Shown here: positions 1-6,143 of the stretch, piece by piece
How the letters are laid out: each line of letters starts with the position of its first letter
Position numbering within the stretch: the stretch's first letter is position 1
Assembly (NCBI GenBank): GCA_048497495.1
Contig: JAFHCF010000199.1
Coordinates: 1-11,595, forward strand
Source: JAFHCF01 sp048497495
Lineage (GTDB): Bacteria > Pseudomonadota > Alphaproteobacteria > Rhizobiales > Ancalomicrobiaceae
Direction of reading: 5' to 3'
Length of the DNA: 11,595 bases
Position numbers and translations under genes: made by a program
The notes under the pieces: generated by a model
What the model was told of the DNA's origin: nothing
Databases searched by the model: none
What the model saw: only the letters and a program-made list of their open reading frames with translations

Positions 1-191
1 TGATCTACCGCGCCCGCCCCTACGAGCGCGACAACAAGGACTACGAGTTCTCCGCCCGGTCCTCGGCCGATCACCGCGCCGCCGGCCGCGCCGACGCCGA
101 GGCGACGCTCGAGAAGCGCGAGTGGTTCGCCCCGCCCTCGGCCGAGAAAGGTGTCGCGACCCACGACATCCACGATCACAGAGAGACGTGA
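1..191 (+). CDS. Patatin-like phospholipase family protein (DUF3734), C-terminal fragment
   Basis: The frame beginning at base 3 is open for 62 codons to a TGA at 189-191; the start lies left of the window. The visible end contains IYRARPYERDNKDYEFS, then an Ala/Arg-rich helix and a tail ending THDIHDHRET. As I recall the family, the IYR-x-x-xYE-x-x-x-KDYEFS pattern followed by a helix matches the C-terminus of rhizobial patatin-like proteins carrying DUF3734, where a very similar KDYEFSR segment is followed by a His/Trp/Arg-rich helix. Patatin-domain proteins are serine hydrolases with a Ser-Asp dyad that cleave acyl lipids; those catalytic residues are upstream and cannot be checked here. 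A hairpin overlaps and follows the stop. The family call rests on about 60 residues and on memory of the family. Confidence 0.68.
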   Translation, partial: IYRARPYERDNKDYEFSARSSADHRAAGRADAEATLEKREWFAPPSAEKGVATHDIHDHRET

Positions 192-234
192 GGGGCATCC
201 GCCCCTCGGCCGGGGATGCCGACGCATCCGGCCG
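190..234 (+). terminator. Overlapping hairpins after the patatin-like gene (candidate terminator)
   Basis: Two mutually exclusive structures lie at the stop codon. The first is a 7-bp stem, GAGGGGC (190-196) with GCCCCTC (201-207), loop ATCC. The second is a longer stem, CGGCC/GGCCG (207-211 with 230-234) continuing as GGATG/CATCC (214-218 with 225-229), with a two-base bulge. Neither is followed by a run of T, so this is at best a weak or factor-assisted terminator. Confidence 0.4.
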
Positions 235-732
235 CTGAAGTCTCGCGAATTCATCGCTTCGATCGACGGCAGGCGACAGTCGCGGGGGGATCGTCGAGGG
301 TCGTTCGAATTGCCCCACGGAACAGTGGCGGTGGGCACCGGATCCGCCGCGGCACCGCACCGTCGTTCTCGCCCTCGTCATGACGAGCGCCCGCCGCAAC
401 GCCGATGAGCAACCTCAAATAGAGATTCGAGAATTGCGTTACTTCCGATGATCCTTCGATTCGATCGATCCGAGATCGATCGGACAGAAGTATTCGGGGT
501 CAATATTCGCCCGTATGATTCTCGTACTTTAGGAGAATTTTGATACTATTATTTCAGTCCTTTCGCCGGTCTCGCCGAACGTCGAGGCCGCGAGGAAGTC
601 TCGAATTTTGCCGATATTTCGGCTTCGCACTTTGCTCGAGAGGGATACTACGTGCCGATGGAAACTTTAGTGGTCCGTTAAGCATGGAGGTCGAGCCTGC
701 GCCCGTACACGGAATGGCGAGGAGCAGTCTCG
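235..732. other. Non-coding region upstream of the chemoreceptor gene, AT-richer than its surroundings
   Basis: No reading frame here looks like a real gene; those that are open end in or run out of frame through the neighbouring genes. From roughly 405 to 665 the base composition is clearly richer in A and T than in the rest of the window, with runs such as CTATTATTT and GAATTTTGCC. This is typical of a regulatory region but could also mark foreign DNA. It holds the 9-bp inverted repeat at 462-482. I could not assign a convincing sigma-70 or sigma-54 promoter. Confidence 0.5.
462..482. repeat. Perfect 9-bp inverted repeat, candidate operator or hairpin
   Basis: CGATCGATC (462-470) is followed by CGA and then its exact reverse complement GATCGATCG (474-482). 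It lies about 250 bases upstream of the chemoreceptor start in the AT-richer part of the gap. A dimeric regulator could bind such a site, or it could fold in RNA. Repeated GATC makes part of the symmetry cheap, so its significance is uncertain. Confidence 0.4.
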
Positions 733-2928
733 ATGAACATTCACTCGGTCAGAATCAGGATCGTCGCCCTGTCGACGGTCTGCGTGCTGGGGGCCACGGG
801 CGCGTTGCTCGGCTACGGCATCGTCGCCACGGAACGGACCAGCCGTCAGGTCGACGCGAGCGTGGGCGATCTGCTCGATCGGACCAGCCGCGAATCGCTC
901 GGGCGGTTGGCGGCGGCGCAGGCCGGCTCGATCCAGCGCGAGGTCGAGACCGCCTTCGACGCGGCGCGCACCATGGCGCGCGCCTTCGAGACGATCGCCG
1001 AGAGCAGCGACCGCGGCGGCTCGCCGCGCGAGATCCGGCGGGCCCAGCTCAACGGCACGCTGTTGCGCGTGCTCGAGGACAATCCCCGCCTCAACGGCAC
1101 CTACAGCGCCTGGCTGCCCGGCGCCCTCGACGGCAACGACGCCGCCGCCGTCGGCCGCGCCGACCTGGGCTCCGACGCCAGCGGCCGCGCCCTGCCCTAT
1201 TGGACCCGCGACGCGGCGGGCAAGATCGCCCTGCAGCCGCTCGTCGAATACGACAGCCGCGCGCTCCACTCCAACGGGGTGATGAAGGGCGGGTGGTTCC
1301 TCGTCCCGCAGGAGAGCGGGCGGGAGAACATCCTCGCGCCGCTGCCCTACATCGTTCAGGGCAAGGCGGTCCATCTCGCCACCATGTCGGTGCCGATCGC
1401 GATCGGCGGGCGCTTCGCCGGCGTCGCCGGCGCCGACTTCGACCTGTCCTTCGTCCAGGCCCTGGCGACGAAGGTCAGCGGCTCGATCTACGAGGGCAAG
1501 GGGGCCGTCACCATCGCCACCAACTCCGGCCTGGTGGTCGCCTCGAGCAGCCACCCGCAGGCGATCGGCGGGCCCTACGCGGCGATCGACGACAAAGCCG
1601 CCGCCGATCTCGCCACGCTCCAGGCCGGTCGGGCGGCGATCGCCGTCGACAAGGCCTCCGACCACATCAAGGTGTTCTCCCCGATCAAGCTCGGCCGCAC
1701 CGACGATGTCTGGTCGGTGGTGATCGAAGTGCCGTTCTCGATGGTCATGGCGGAAGCGACCGAGCTCGCCGCGACGCTGGAGCAACGGGCGAGATCCGAC
1801 TTTTCCTGGCAGTTGCTGGTCGGCGCCGGGGTCGCCCTCCTCGGCATCATCGGCATGGCCTTCGTCGGCCACGGCATCGCCTCGCCGATCCGCAACCTCA
1901 CCGAGGCGCTCGGCCGGCTGGCCAAGGGCGAGGCATTGAAGGAGATCGCCGGAGCCCAGCGCCGCGACGAGATCGGCGACATCGCCCGGGCGGTCGACGT
2001 GATCCGCGTCGGCGCCGAGGAGGAAGCCCGCCGCAAGACCGCCACCGCCGAGGGCGAGCGCAATCGCCAGGAGGCGGAGCGGCGCCAGACCATGCACAGG
2101 CTCGCCGGCGAGTTCGAACAGACCATGGGCAACGTGGTGAACAGTGTCGTCACCGCCTCCGTCCACCTTCAGGGCGCCGCCAAGACCATGGCCTCCGCCA
2201 CCACCCGGGTCACCGAGCAGTCGTCGCAGGCGGCGAGCGCCTCCGACGAGGCCGCCACCAACGTCGGGACCGTCGCCTCGGCGGCCGAGGAGCTCTCCTC
2301 CTCGATCAACGAGATCAAGCGCCAGGTCGACGAATCCGCCCATGTCGCCGGGATCGCGGCGCGCGACGCCGAGACCACCGCCGCCAAGGTTCGCGATCTG
2401 TCGGCCTCCGCCAACAAGATCGGCCAGGTGGTCGACCTGATCAGCAACATCGCCGGCCAGACCAATCTGCTCGCCCTCAACGCCACAATCGAGGCGGCGC
2501 GCGCCGGCGAGGCCGGCCGCGGCTTCGCGGTGGTCGCGGCGGAAGTCAAGCAACTGGCCGACCAGACCTCGCGGGCGACGTCCGACATCGCCGCGCAGAT
2601 CGGCGAGATCCAGTCGTCGACGCAAGCCTCGGCGACGGCGATCGGCGGCATCACCACCATCATCGAACAGATGAACCGCATCGCCGCGTCGATCGCGACG
2701 TCCGTCGACCAGCAGGGCATGGCGACGCGCGAGATCGCCCACAACGTGACGCTGGCCTCCGGCGGCACCCATCAGGTGACCTCCAACGTCACCGACATCG
2801 CCCAGACCGCCGGCGAATCCGCCGCGGCGGCGGACGTGGTCCTGCGATCGTCGGAGGATCTCGCCAAGCAGTCCGACATGCTGCGCCAGGTGATGGAGAG
2901 CTTCCTGGCGACGGTCCGCGCCGCCTGA
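733..2928 (+). CDS. Methyl-accepting chemotaxis protein with dCache sensor, HAMP and MA domains
   Basis: This 731-residue transmembrane chemoreceptor senses a ligand outside the membrane and controls the CheA/CheW kinase complex. TM1 is at about residues 7-29. The periplasmic region (about 30-355) has dCache features: YWTRD and a W188-F189 motif, Y206, then SVPI and a G-x-x-GVAGADFD strand ending at D235/D237. TM2 is about 358-380, HAMP about 381-433 (ASPIRNLTEALGRLAKGE), and a helical MA domain runs from about 470 to the end. The signalling hairpin tip is unmistakable at about 568-610 (NIAGQTNLLALNATIEAARA, then GEAGRGFAVVAAEVKQLA). The R-x-W(Y/F) part of the known amino-acid-binding dCache motif is not seen (GGWF instead), so the ligand is unknown. 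There is no C-terminal NWETF-like CheR/CheB pentapeptide. The start is supported by GAGGAG at 719-724, eight bases before ATG. No che genes are adjacent, so it is an orphan receptor. Confidence 0.96.
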   Translation: MNIHSVRIRIVALSTVCVLGATGALLGYGIVATERTSRQVDASVGDLLDRTSRESLGRLAAAQAGSIQREVETAFDAARTMARAFETIAESSDRGGSPREIRRAQLNGTLLRVLEDNPRLNGTYSAWLPGALDGNDAAAVGRADLGSDASGRALPYWTRDAAGKIALQPLVEYDSRALHSNGVMKGGWFLVPQESGRENILAPLPYIVQGKAVHLATMSVPIAIGGRFAGVAGADFDLSFVQALATKVSGSIYEGKGAVTIATNSGLVVASSSHPQAIGGPYAAIDDKAAADLATLQAGRAAIAVDKASDHIKVFSPIKLGRTDDVWSVVIEVPFSMVMAEATELAATLEQRARSDFSWQLLVGAGVALLGIIGMAFVGHGIASPIRNLTEALGRLAKGEALKEIAGAQRRDEIGDIARAVDVIRVGAEEEARRKTATAEGERNRQEAERRQTMHRLAGEFEQTMGNVVNSVVTASVHLQGAAKTMASATTRVTEQSSQAASASDEAATNVGTVASAAEELSSSINEIKRQVDESAHVAGIAARDAETTAAKVRDLSASANKIGQVVDLISNIAGQTNLLALNATIEAARAGEAGRGFAVVAAEVKQLADQTSRATSDIAAQIGEIQSSTQASATAIGGITTIIEQMNRIAASIATSVDQQGMATREIAHNVTLASGGTHQVTSNVTDIAQTAGESAAAADVVLRSSEDLAKQSDMLRQVMESFLATVRAA

Positions 2929-2953
2929 GGGAAGACATCGGATCGCGACCCGC

Positions 2954-2983
2954 ACGGCCGACCGGGGCGACTCGGTCGGCCGT
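2954..2983 (+). terminator. Hairpin terminator candidate after the chemoreceptor gene
   Basis: ACGGCCGACC (2954-2963) pairs exactly with GGTCGGCCGT (2974-2983), and one more G-C pair extends it inward, leaving an 8-base loop. It begins 26 bases after the chemoreceptor stop. No T-run follows, only CGGCGCTTCGG, so termination may need Rho or rely on the stem alone. Confidence 0.55.
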
Positions 2984-3074
2984 CGGCGCTTCGGGGTGGC
3001 CGGGGGCGGACGCTGGGCGCCGCGACTGGTTCACGGCGTGCACCGGCCGACGGGGACGTGATCGGGATCGCAGC

Positions 3075-3161
3075 AGAGCGCAGAGCGAATTGCACCGGCG
3101 GAGCCCGTGGGAGCGTGGAGCGTCGGTCGTGAGCCCCTCCGGTGCGATTCGCTCGCGCTCT
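3075..3161. repeat. Large imperfect inverted repeat (23-bp arms, 40-base spacer)
   Basis: The arm at 3075-3098 (AGAGCGCAGAGCGAAT, then TGCACCGG) is the reverse complement of the arm at 3139-3161 (CCGGTGCGATTC, then GCTCGCGCTCT), except for one unpaired A at 3082 and one G-T wobble at 3091. The spacer is 40 bases. It sits between the chemoreceptor and the rpsF promoter, outside any gene. It could be a second terminator, a dispersed palindromic repeat or a source of small RNA; the sequence alone does not decide. Confidence 0.6.
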
Positions 3162-3196
3162 TTGCACCCTACGCGGCCCTTTCCCGCCCTTCCCCC

Positions 3197-3224
3197 TTGC
3201 ATCCCGGCGCGATTCCTGTAGAAC
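3197..3224 (+). promoter_or_regulatory. Candidate sigma-70 promoter for the rpsF operon
   Basis: TTGCAT (3197-3202) and TAGAAC (3219-3224) are separated by 16 bases, with TG directly before the -10 element. Both hexamers are recognisable relatives of the housekeeping consensus. The position, after the inverted repeat and about 240 bases before rpsF, fits a strong constitutive ribosomal promoter with a long leader. No transcription start data are available. Confidence 0.42.
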
Positions 3225-3314
3225 CCGCCCATTCCGTCGGGCACCCGGCTGGGGGCTGAACGGACGGTCGTGTCCATTTCCATGAGGTTTCGTGCCTCGC
3301 GGGAGGGCGCGGCA

Positions 3315-3441
3315 GGATCGAAGTCGATCCGTCGTCCCGTGTCTCCGCTCTCCGACAGTCATGGTTTCGGTGCCTCTCCTCGTGAGGGACCCCGGGAGGC
3401 TTGGCGCCGGTGCCCGCGGTCGACGTCCCGGAGGGGACGTC
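3315..3441 (+). promoter_or_regulatory. Structured rpsF 5' leader, with a GGAG-loop hairpin just before the ribosome binding site
   Basis: If transcription starts near 3230, the rpsF mRNA has a leader of about 230 bases. It contains GGATCG/CGATCC (3315-3320 with 3325-3330, loop AAGT), then a perfect 8-bp stem GACGTCCC/GGGACGTC (3422-3429 with 3434-3441) with loop GGAG, ending nine bases before the Shine-Dalgarno sequence at 3450-3458. Leaders of S6/S18 operons in other bacteria are bound by the S6:S18 complex for feedback control. Whether this leader carries that motif is inference; I could not match its conserved core with certainty. Confidence 0.4.
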
Positions 3442-3464
3442 AACGAAACGAGGAAAGGTTCCAC

Positions 3465-3920
3465 ATGCCGCTCTATGAGCACGTGTTCCTGGCCCGTCAG
3501 GACGTCTCGGCCCAGGCCGTCGACACCCTGATCGCCCAGTACAAGACCATCGTCGAGGATCAGGGTGGCAAGATCACCAAGATCGAGAACTGGGGTCTGA
3601 AGTCCCTCGCCTACCGGATCAAGAAGAACCGCAAGGCCCACTACGCCCTGATCAACATCGACGCGCCCTACGCGGCCGTCGCCGAGATCGAGCGCCAGGA
3701 GCGCCTGTCGGAAGACGTGCTGCGCTTCATCACCATCCGCGTCGACGAGCACGAGGACGGCCCGTCGGTGATGCTGCAGAAGCGCGACCGCGACGACCGT
3801 CGCGACGATCGCCGTGGCGATCGCGGCGACCGTCCGGACCGTGGCGGCGACCGTGGCCCGCGCCGCGATCGTGGCCCGCGTCGCGACGAGACCGATTTCG
3901 GTGGTGAGGAGAACGAGTGA
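3465..3920 (+). CDS. rpsF: 30S ribosomal protein S6
   Basis: S6 binds 16S rRNA in the platform of the small subunit together with S18, encoded next. The 151-residue protein opens with MPLYEHVFLARQDVS and contains the typical core KIENWGLKSLAYRIKKNRKA, YALINIDAP and LSEDVLRFITIRVDEH. The folded part ends near residue 105. Residues about 107-151 form a highly charged Arg/Asp/Gly tail with two exact RGPRRD hexapeptides (130-141), coded by an 18-base near-identical tandem repeat at 3852-3887. Long charged tails are common on alphaproteobacterial S6. The frame is open upstream to 3270, but ATG 3465 is chosen because GAGGAAAGG at 3450-3458 precedes it and the family begins with this segment. Its stop overlaps the rpsR start, so the two are translationally coupled. 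Confidence 0.97.
   Translation: MPLYEHVFLARQDVSAQAVDTLIAQYKTIVEDQGGKITKIENWGLKSLAYRIKKNRKAHYALINIDAPYAAVAEIERQERLSEDVLRFITIRVDEHEDGPSVMLQKRDRDDRRDDRRGDRGDRPDRGGDRGPRRDRGPRRDETDFGGEENE
3852..3887 (+). repeat. 18-bp tandem duplication in the S6 tail
   Basis: Two adjacent 18-base units, 3852-3869 and 3870-3887, differ only at single positions (CGTGGCCCGCG is shared at the start of each). They encode RGPRRD twice. The repeat keeps the reading frame and lies in the disordered tail, where length change is tolerated. Confidence 0.75.
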
Positions 3921-4165
3921 TGACCGAGAACTCCCAAGCCGCCCGCCGGCCCTTCTTCCGTCGTCGCAAGACCTGCCCGTTCTCCGGCGCTTCCGCCCCG
4001 AAGATCGACTACAAGGACGTCAAGCTCCTGCAGCGCTTCGTCTCCGAGCGCGGCAAGATCGTCCCGTCCCGCATCACGGCGGTCTCCGCCAAGAAGCAGC
4101 GCGAACTCGCCAAGGCGATCAAGCGCTCCCGCTTCCTCGGCCTGCTGCCGTTCGTCATCAAGTGA
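3920..4165 (+). CDS. rpsR: 30S ribosomal protein S18
   Basis: S18 is the heterodimer partner of S6 on the 30S platform. The 81-residue protein shows the alphaproteobacterial form: an N-terminal RRPFFRRRKTCPFSG, then APKIDYKDVKLLQRFVSERG, KIVPSRITAVSAKKQREL and the C-terminal AIKRSRFLGLLPFVIK. Length and motifs are normal. ATG 3920 shares its A with the rpsF TGA. A GTG directly before it (3917) is in frame and would add one residue. GAGGAG at 3906-3911 gives a well-spaced ribosome binding site for either. The arrangement predicts coupled, equimolar synthesis with S6. Confidence 0.97.
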   Translation: MTENSQAARRPFFRRRKTCPFSGASAPKIDYKDVKLLQRFVSERGKIVPSRITAVSAKKQRELAKAIKRSRFLGLLPFVIK

Positions 4166-4171
4166 GATTCA

Positions 4172-4197
4172 TCGCCGCGCGGACTTTCGCGCGGTGA
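4172..4197 (+). terminator. Hairpin just after rpsR (attenuator or mRNA end candidate)
   Basis: TCGCCGCGCG (4172-4181) pairs with CGCGCGGTGA (4188-4197), ten pairs with one G-T wobble and a six-base loop GACTTT, starting seven bases after the rpsR stop. No T-run follows. It could reduce read-through into DUF2232 or protect the 3' end of the ribosomal-protein mRNA. Confidence 0.45.
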
Positions 4198-4302
4198 CGA
4201 TCTCGAGGCGGACCCGTCGATCCCATGGATCCGGGCCCGCCTCCCTCTCCCCCTCGCGGGGGCCATCGGGCGACGCGGCCGGCCCGGACGACGAACAGGC
4301 GC

Positions 4303-4311
4303 TGGTATGAT
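4303..4311 (+). promoter_or_regulatory. Possible extended -10 promoter element for the DUF2232 gene
   Basis: TGGTATGAT (4303-4311) matches an extended -10 (TGn plus TATGAT, one mismatch to TATAAT), 59 bases before the DUF2232 start. No good -35 is found 17 bases upstream (CCCGGA). The 205-base gap after rpsR would allow a separate promoter. Low confidence. Confidence 0.28.
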
Positions 4312-4370
4312 CGGGTTGGGGCGGGAACGCCTCTAACCGTTCTCTGACCGAGACGGGACAGCTGGGCGAC

Positions 4371-5336
4371 ATGACGAGAGTGATCTCGGCCCCCTCCTTT
4401 TTGATCGCCGTCGGCGCCGGTCTGGCGAGCGCGCTGCTGTTCGCCTCGCTGGTCGGCGGGTCGATGCTGGCGTTGCCGCTGTTCTTCCTGACGCCGTTGC
4501 CGCTGGGCATCGCCGCGCTCGGCTGGGGCACGGCGGCCGGCCTCGTCGCCGGCGTGGTCACCGCCGCCGCCGTCGGCATCGGCCTCGGGTTGCCGGCGAT
4601 GCTGGCGGTGGCGCTGGCCCATGTGGCGCCGACCCTGATCGCCGCCCATCTCCTCGGCCTCGCCCGCCTCCTCGACCCCGCCGATGCGACCGCCCCACGC
4701 GAGTGGTATCCGATCGGCCGGGTGCTCGCCGCGGTGACGCTCGTGGTGGCGGCGACGACGGTGATCGGCGGGATCGCCGCCGGCTTCGACCCGGCGGAAA
4801 TCAGCGCCCAGGTCACCACCGGCTATCGCGAGCTGATGGTGCAGGACGGCGTCGGCGCGGCGCCCGGCCAAGCTTCCTCGCAGGTCGAGCCGGTGGTGCA
4901 CGCCATGGTGCGGCTGATGCCGGCGATGATCGGCGCCTTCGGCGTCCTGGTCATCGTCTTCGATCTGTGGGCGGCGGCACGGGTGGTGCGCATGTCCGGC
5001 CGTCTGGCGCGTCCGGTCGACGATCTGGCGTCGGTGGAACTGCCGGTCTCGGCCGGCCTCGTCCTCGCCGCCGCGCTCGCCCTCTCCTTCGTCGACGGCA
5101 CGCCGGGTCTCATCGCCGGAGTGATCGCCGGGGCGCTGTTCTCGGCGCATTTCCTGGTCGGCCTCGGCGTCCTGCACACGCTGGCGCGGCGGACCGAGGC
5201 GCGGATCATCATCCTCGCCTTCGTCTATGGCCTGATGATGCTCTTCACCATCCCGGCGGCGCTGGTGGCGCTCGCCGGCCTTCTCGAACCCCACATCGGC
5301 CTGAGACGGCGGCTTCCGCCGCCGGGATCGGCCTGA
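4371..5336 (+). CDS. DUF2232 family polytopic membrane protein
   Basis: The 321-residue protein is almost entirely hydrophobic, with about eight or nine predicted membrane helices (about 8-30, 33-52, 53-73, 76-98, 117-138, 180-202, 228-244, 248-270 and 277-304). Acidic or basic loops occur between helices 5 and 6 (GYRELMVQDGVG) and around 205-222 (RVVRMSGRLARPVDDL). The ending FTIPAALVALAGLLEPHIGLRRR resembles the end of DUF2232 proteins encoded between rpsR and rplI in Rhizobiales. Position and topology are the main grounds for the call. Biochemical function is not known for the family, and no transport motif is visible. ATG 4371 has only a weak purine-rich site (GGGACAG) upstream. Its stop lies inside a 16-base direct repeat (see 5295-5342). 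Confidence 0.85.
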   Translation: MTRVISAPSFLIAVGAGLASALLFASLVGGSMLALPLFFLTPLPLGIAALGWGTAAGLVAGVVTAAAVGIGLGLPAMLAVALAHVAPTLIAAHLLGLARLLDPADATAPREWYPIGRVLAAVTLVVAATTVIGGIAAGFDPAEISAQVTTGYRELMVQDGVGAAPGQASSQVEPVVHAMVRLMPAMIGAFGVLVIVFDLWAAARVVRMSGRLARPVDDLASVELPVSAGLVLAAALALSFVDGTPGLIAGVIAGALFSAHFLVGLGVLHTLARRTEARIIILAFVYGLMMLFTIPAALVALAGLLEPHIGLRRRLPPPGSA

Positions 5337-5342
5337 GACGGC
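5295..5342 (+). repeat. 16-bp direct repeat across the DUF2232 stop codon
   Basis: ATCGGCCTGAGACGGC occurs at 5295-5310 and again exactly at 5327-5342, 32 bases apart. The offset is not a multiple of three, so the copies are read in different frames: the first encodes part of IGLRR and the second supplies the TGA stop. This looks like a local duplication that moved the C-terminus. Confidence 0.7.
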
Positions 5343-5400
5343 CCCGAGGCGGAGGCTTCCGCCGATCGTATCGACCCCGAGGCGGCCCGCCGCCGGGGTC
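5307..5400 (+). promoter_or_regulatory. Series of three hairpins before rplI
   Basis: Three stems lie in succession: CGGCGG/CCGCCG (5307-5312 with 5316-5321), GGCGGA/TCCGCC (5348-5353 with 5358-5363), and GACCCC plus GGCGG with CCGCC plus GGGGTC (5373-5385 with 5390-5400, two-base bulge, loop CCCG). The last ends 45 bases before the rplI start. They could be processing or attenuation sites; no terminator T-run is present. Confidence 0.4.
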
Positions 5401-5445
5401 CTGTCCACATCTCGGAATTCGAACAGAAGCGAAGGAGTAACCGCC

Positions 5446-6015
5446 ATGGAAGTCATCCTGCTCGAACGTATCGGCCGCCTCGGCCAGATGGGCGACATCG
5501 TCAAGGTCAAGGACGGCTACGCCCGCAACTTCCTGCTGCCGCGCGGCAAGGCGCTGCGCGCCAACCGCGCCAACAAGGAAGTCTTCGAGACCCAGCGCGT
5601 CCAGCTCGAGGCCCGCAACCTCGAGCGCAAGACCGAGGCGGCGGCGGTCGCCGAGACGCTCGACGGTCAGAGCTTCATCGTCGTCCGCTCGGCCGGCGAA
5701 ATGGGCCATCTCTACGGCTCGGTGTCGAACCGCGACATCTCCGACCTGATCACCGCCGGCGGCTTCTCGATCGAGCGCACCCAGGTCGAGCTGAAGGCCC
5801 CGATCAAGACCATCGGCCTGCACACGGTCGCCATCTCGCTGCATCCGGAAGTCATCGCCAAGGTGGTGATCAACATCGCCCGCTCCGCCGACGAGGCCGA
5901 GCGCCAGTCGCGCGGCGAAGCCGTCATCTCCCGCGACAACGAAGAGATCTTCGTGCGCGAGGTCGGCCCGATCACCGACGAGGAAGGCTACCACGACGAC
6001 CGCGACCGCGACTGA
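5446..6015 (+). CDS. rplI: 50S ribosomal protein L9
   Basis: L9 binds 23S rRNA near the base of the L1 stalk and projects from the large subunit, helping to keep frame and ribosome spacing. The 189-residue protein has the N-terminal domain signature MEVILLERIGRLGQMGDIVKVKDGYARNFLLPRGKA (about 1-36), a long connecting helix (about 42-75, Glu/Arg-rich), and the C-terminal domain with GHLYGSVSNRDISDLI and LHTVAISLHPEV. The last about 20 residues are acidic (ITDEEGYHDDRDRD), an extension common in alphaproteobacteria. GAAGGAG at 5431-5437 precedes ATG with good spacing. It closes the ribosomal cluster, with a strong terminator 49 bases after its stop. Confidence 0.97.
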   Translation: MEVILLERIGRLGQMGDIVKVKDGYARNFLLPRGKALRANRANKEVFETQRVQLEARNLERKTEAAAVAETLDGQSFIVVRSAGEMGHLYGSVSNRDISDLITAGGFSIERTQVELKAPIKTIGLHTVAISLHPEVIAKVVINIARSADEAERQSRGEAVISRDNEEIFVREVGPITDEEGYHDDRDRD

Positions 6016-6063
6016 GGCCGCGCTCGGCCCGCGCCCCGTCGAGGGGCCGCGGACGAAGGGACA

Positions 6064-6095
6064 CGAAGAGCCGGGCGGCGACGCCCGGCTCTTCG
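6064..6095 (+). terminator. Strong hairpin terminator after rplI
   Basis: A perfect 14-bp stem (6064-6077 with 6082-6095; inner arm GAAGAGCCGGGCG) is closed by the stable GNRA tetraloop GCGA (6078-6081) and followed by GCGTTTCGGG with a short T3. This is the best intrinsic-type terminator in the window and marks the end of the ribosomal-protein transcript. Confidence 0.75.
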
Positions 6096-6143
6096 GCGTT
6101 TCGGGGGGGCAGGGGAAGGGGATGGAACCGGGTTCGCCGCCGC

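Noticed and set aside
151..408. An 85-codon frame overlapping the end of the patatin-like gene
   Set aside because: It has no ribosome binding site or domain, overlaps the recognised C-terminus out of frame and runs through the hairpin region.
610..617. GCCGATAT resembling a flagellar sigma-28 -10 element upstream of the chemoreceptor
   Set aside because: It differs by one base from GCCGATAA, but the required TAAA-like -35 is absent at the right spacing (CGAG at 591-594), and Rhizobiales generally lack a FliA-type chemotaxis regulon.
667..2955. A 762-codon minus-strand frame opposite the chemoreceptor
   Set aside because: It is a mirror frame caused by codon bias in a GC-rich gene. The protein shows no recognisable domain, while the plus-strand frame encodes a complete chemoreceptor.
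540..3221. An 893-codon plus-strand frame with TTG start and an AGGAG at 531-535
   Set aside because: It overlaps the chemoreceptor gene out of frame over its whole length; the translation is Arg/Gly/Pro-rich low-complexity sequence typical of shadow frames in GC-rich DNA. The AGGAG before TTG 540 is probably chance.
3852..3887. Possible frameshift or assembly error in the repetitive S6 tail
   Set aside because: The duplicated unit is 18 bases, the frame is kept to a stop that overlaps the rpsR start in the expected way, and charged tails are normal on alphaproteobacterial S6.
3780..3900. Repeated GCGACCG/GCGATCG units as a CRISPR or regulatory array
   Set aside because: The repetition lies within the rpsF coding frame, has irregular spacing and is explained by the Arg/Asp/Gly tail.
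4158..5510. A 450-codon minus-strand frame opposite the DUF2232 gene
   Set aside because: It consists of Arg/His/Gln/Gly-rich repeats with no domain, opposite a membrane-protein gene in the expected synteny position.
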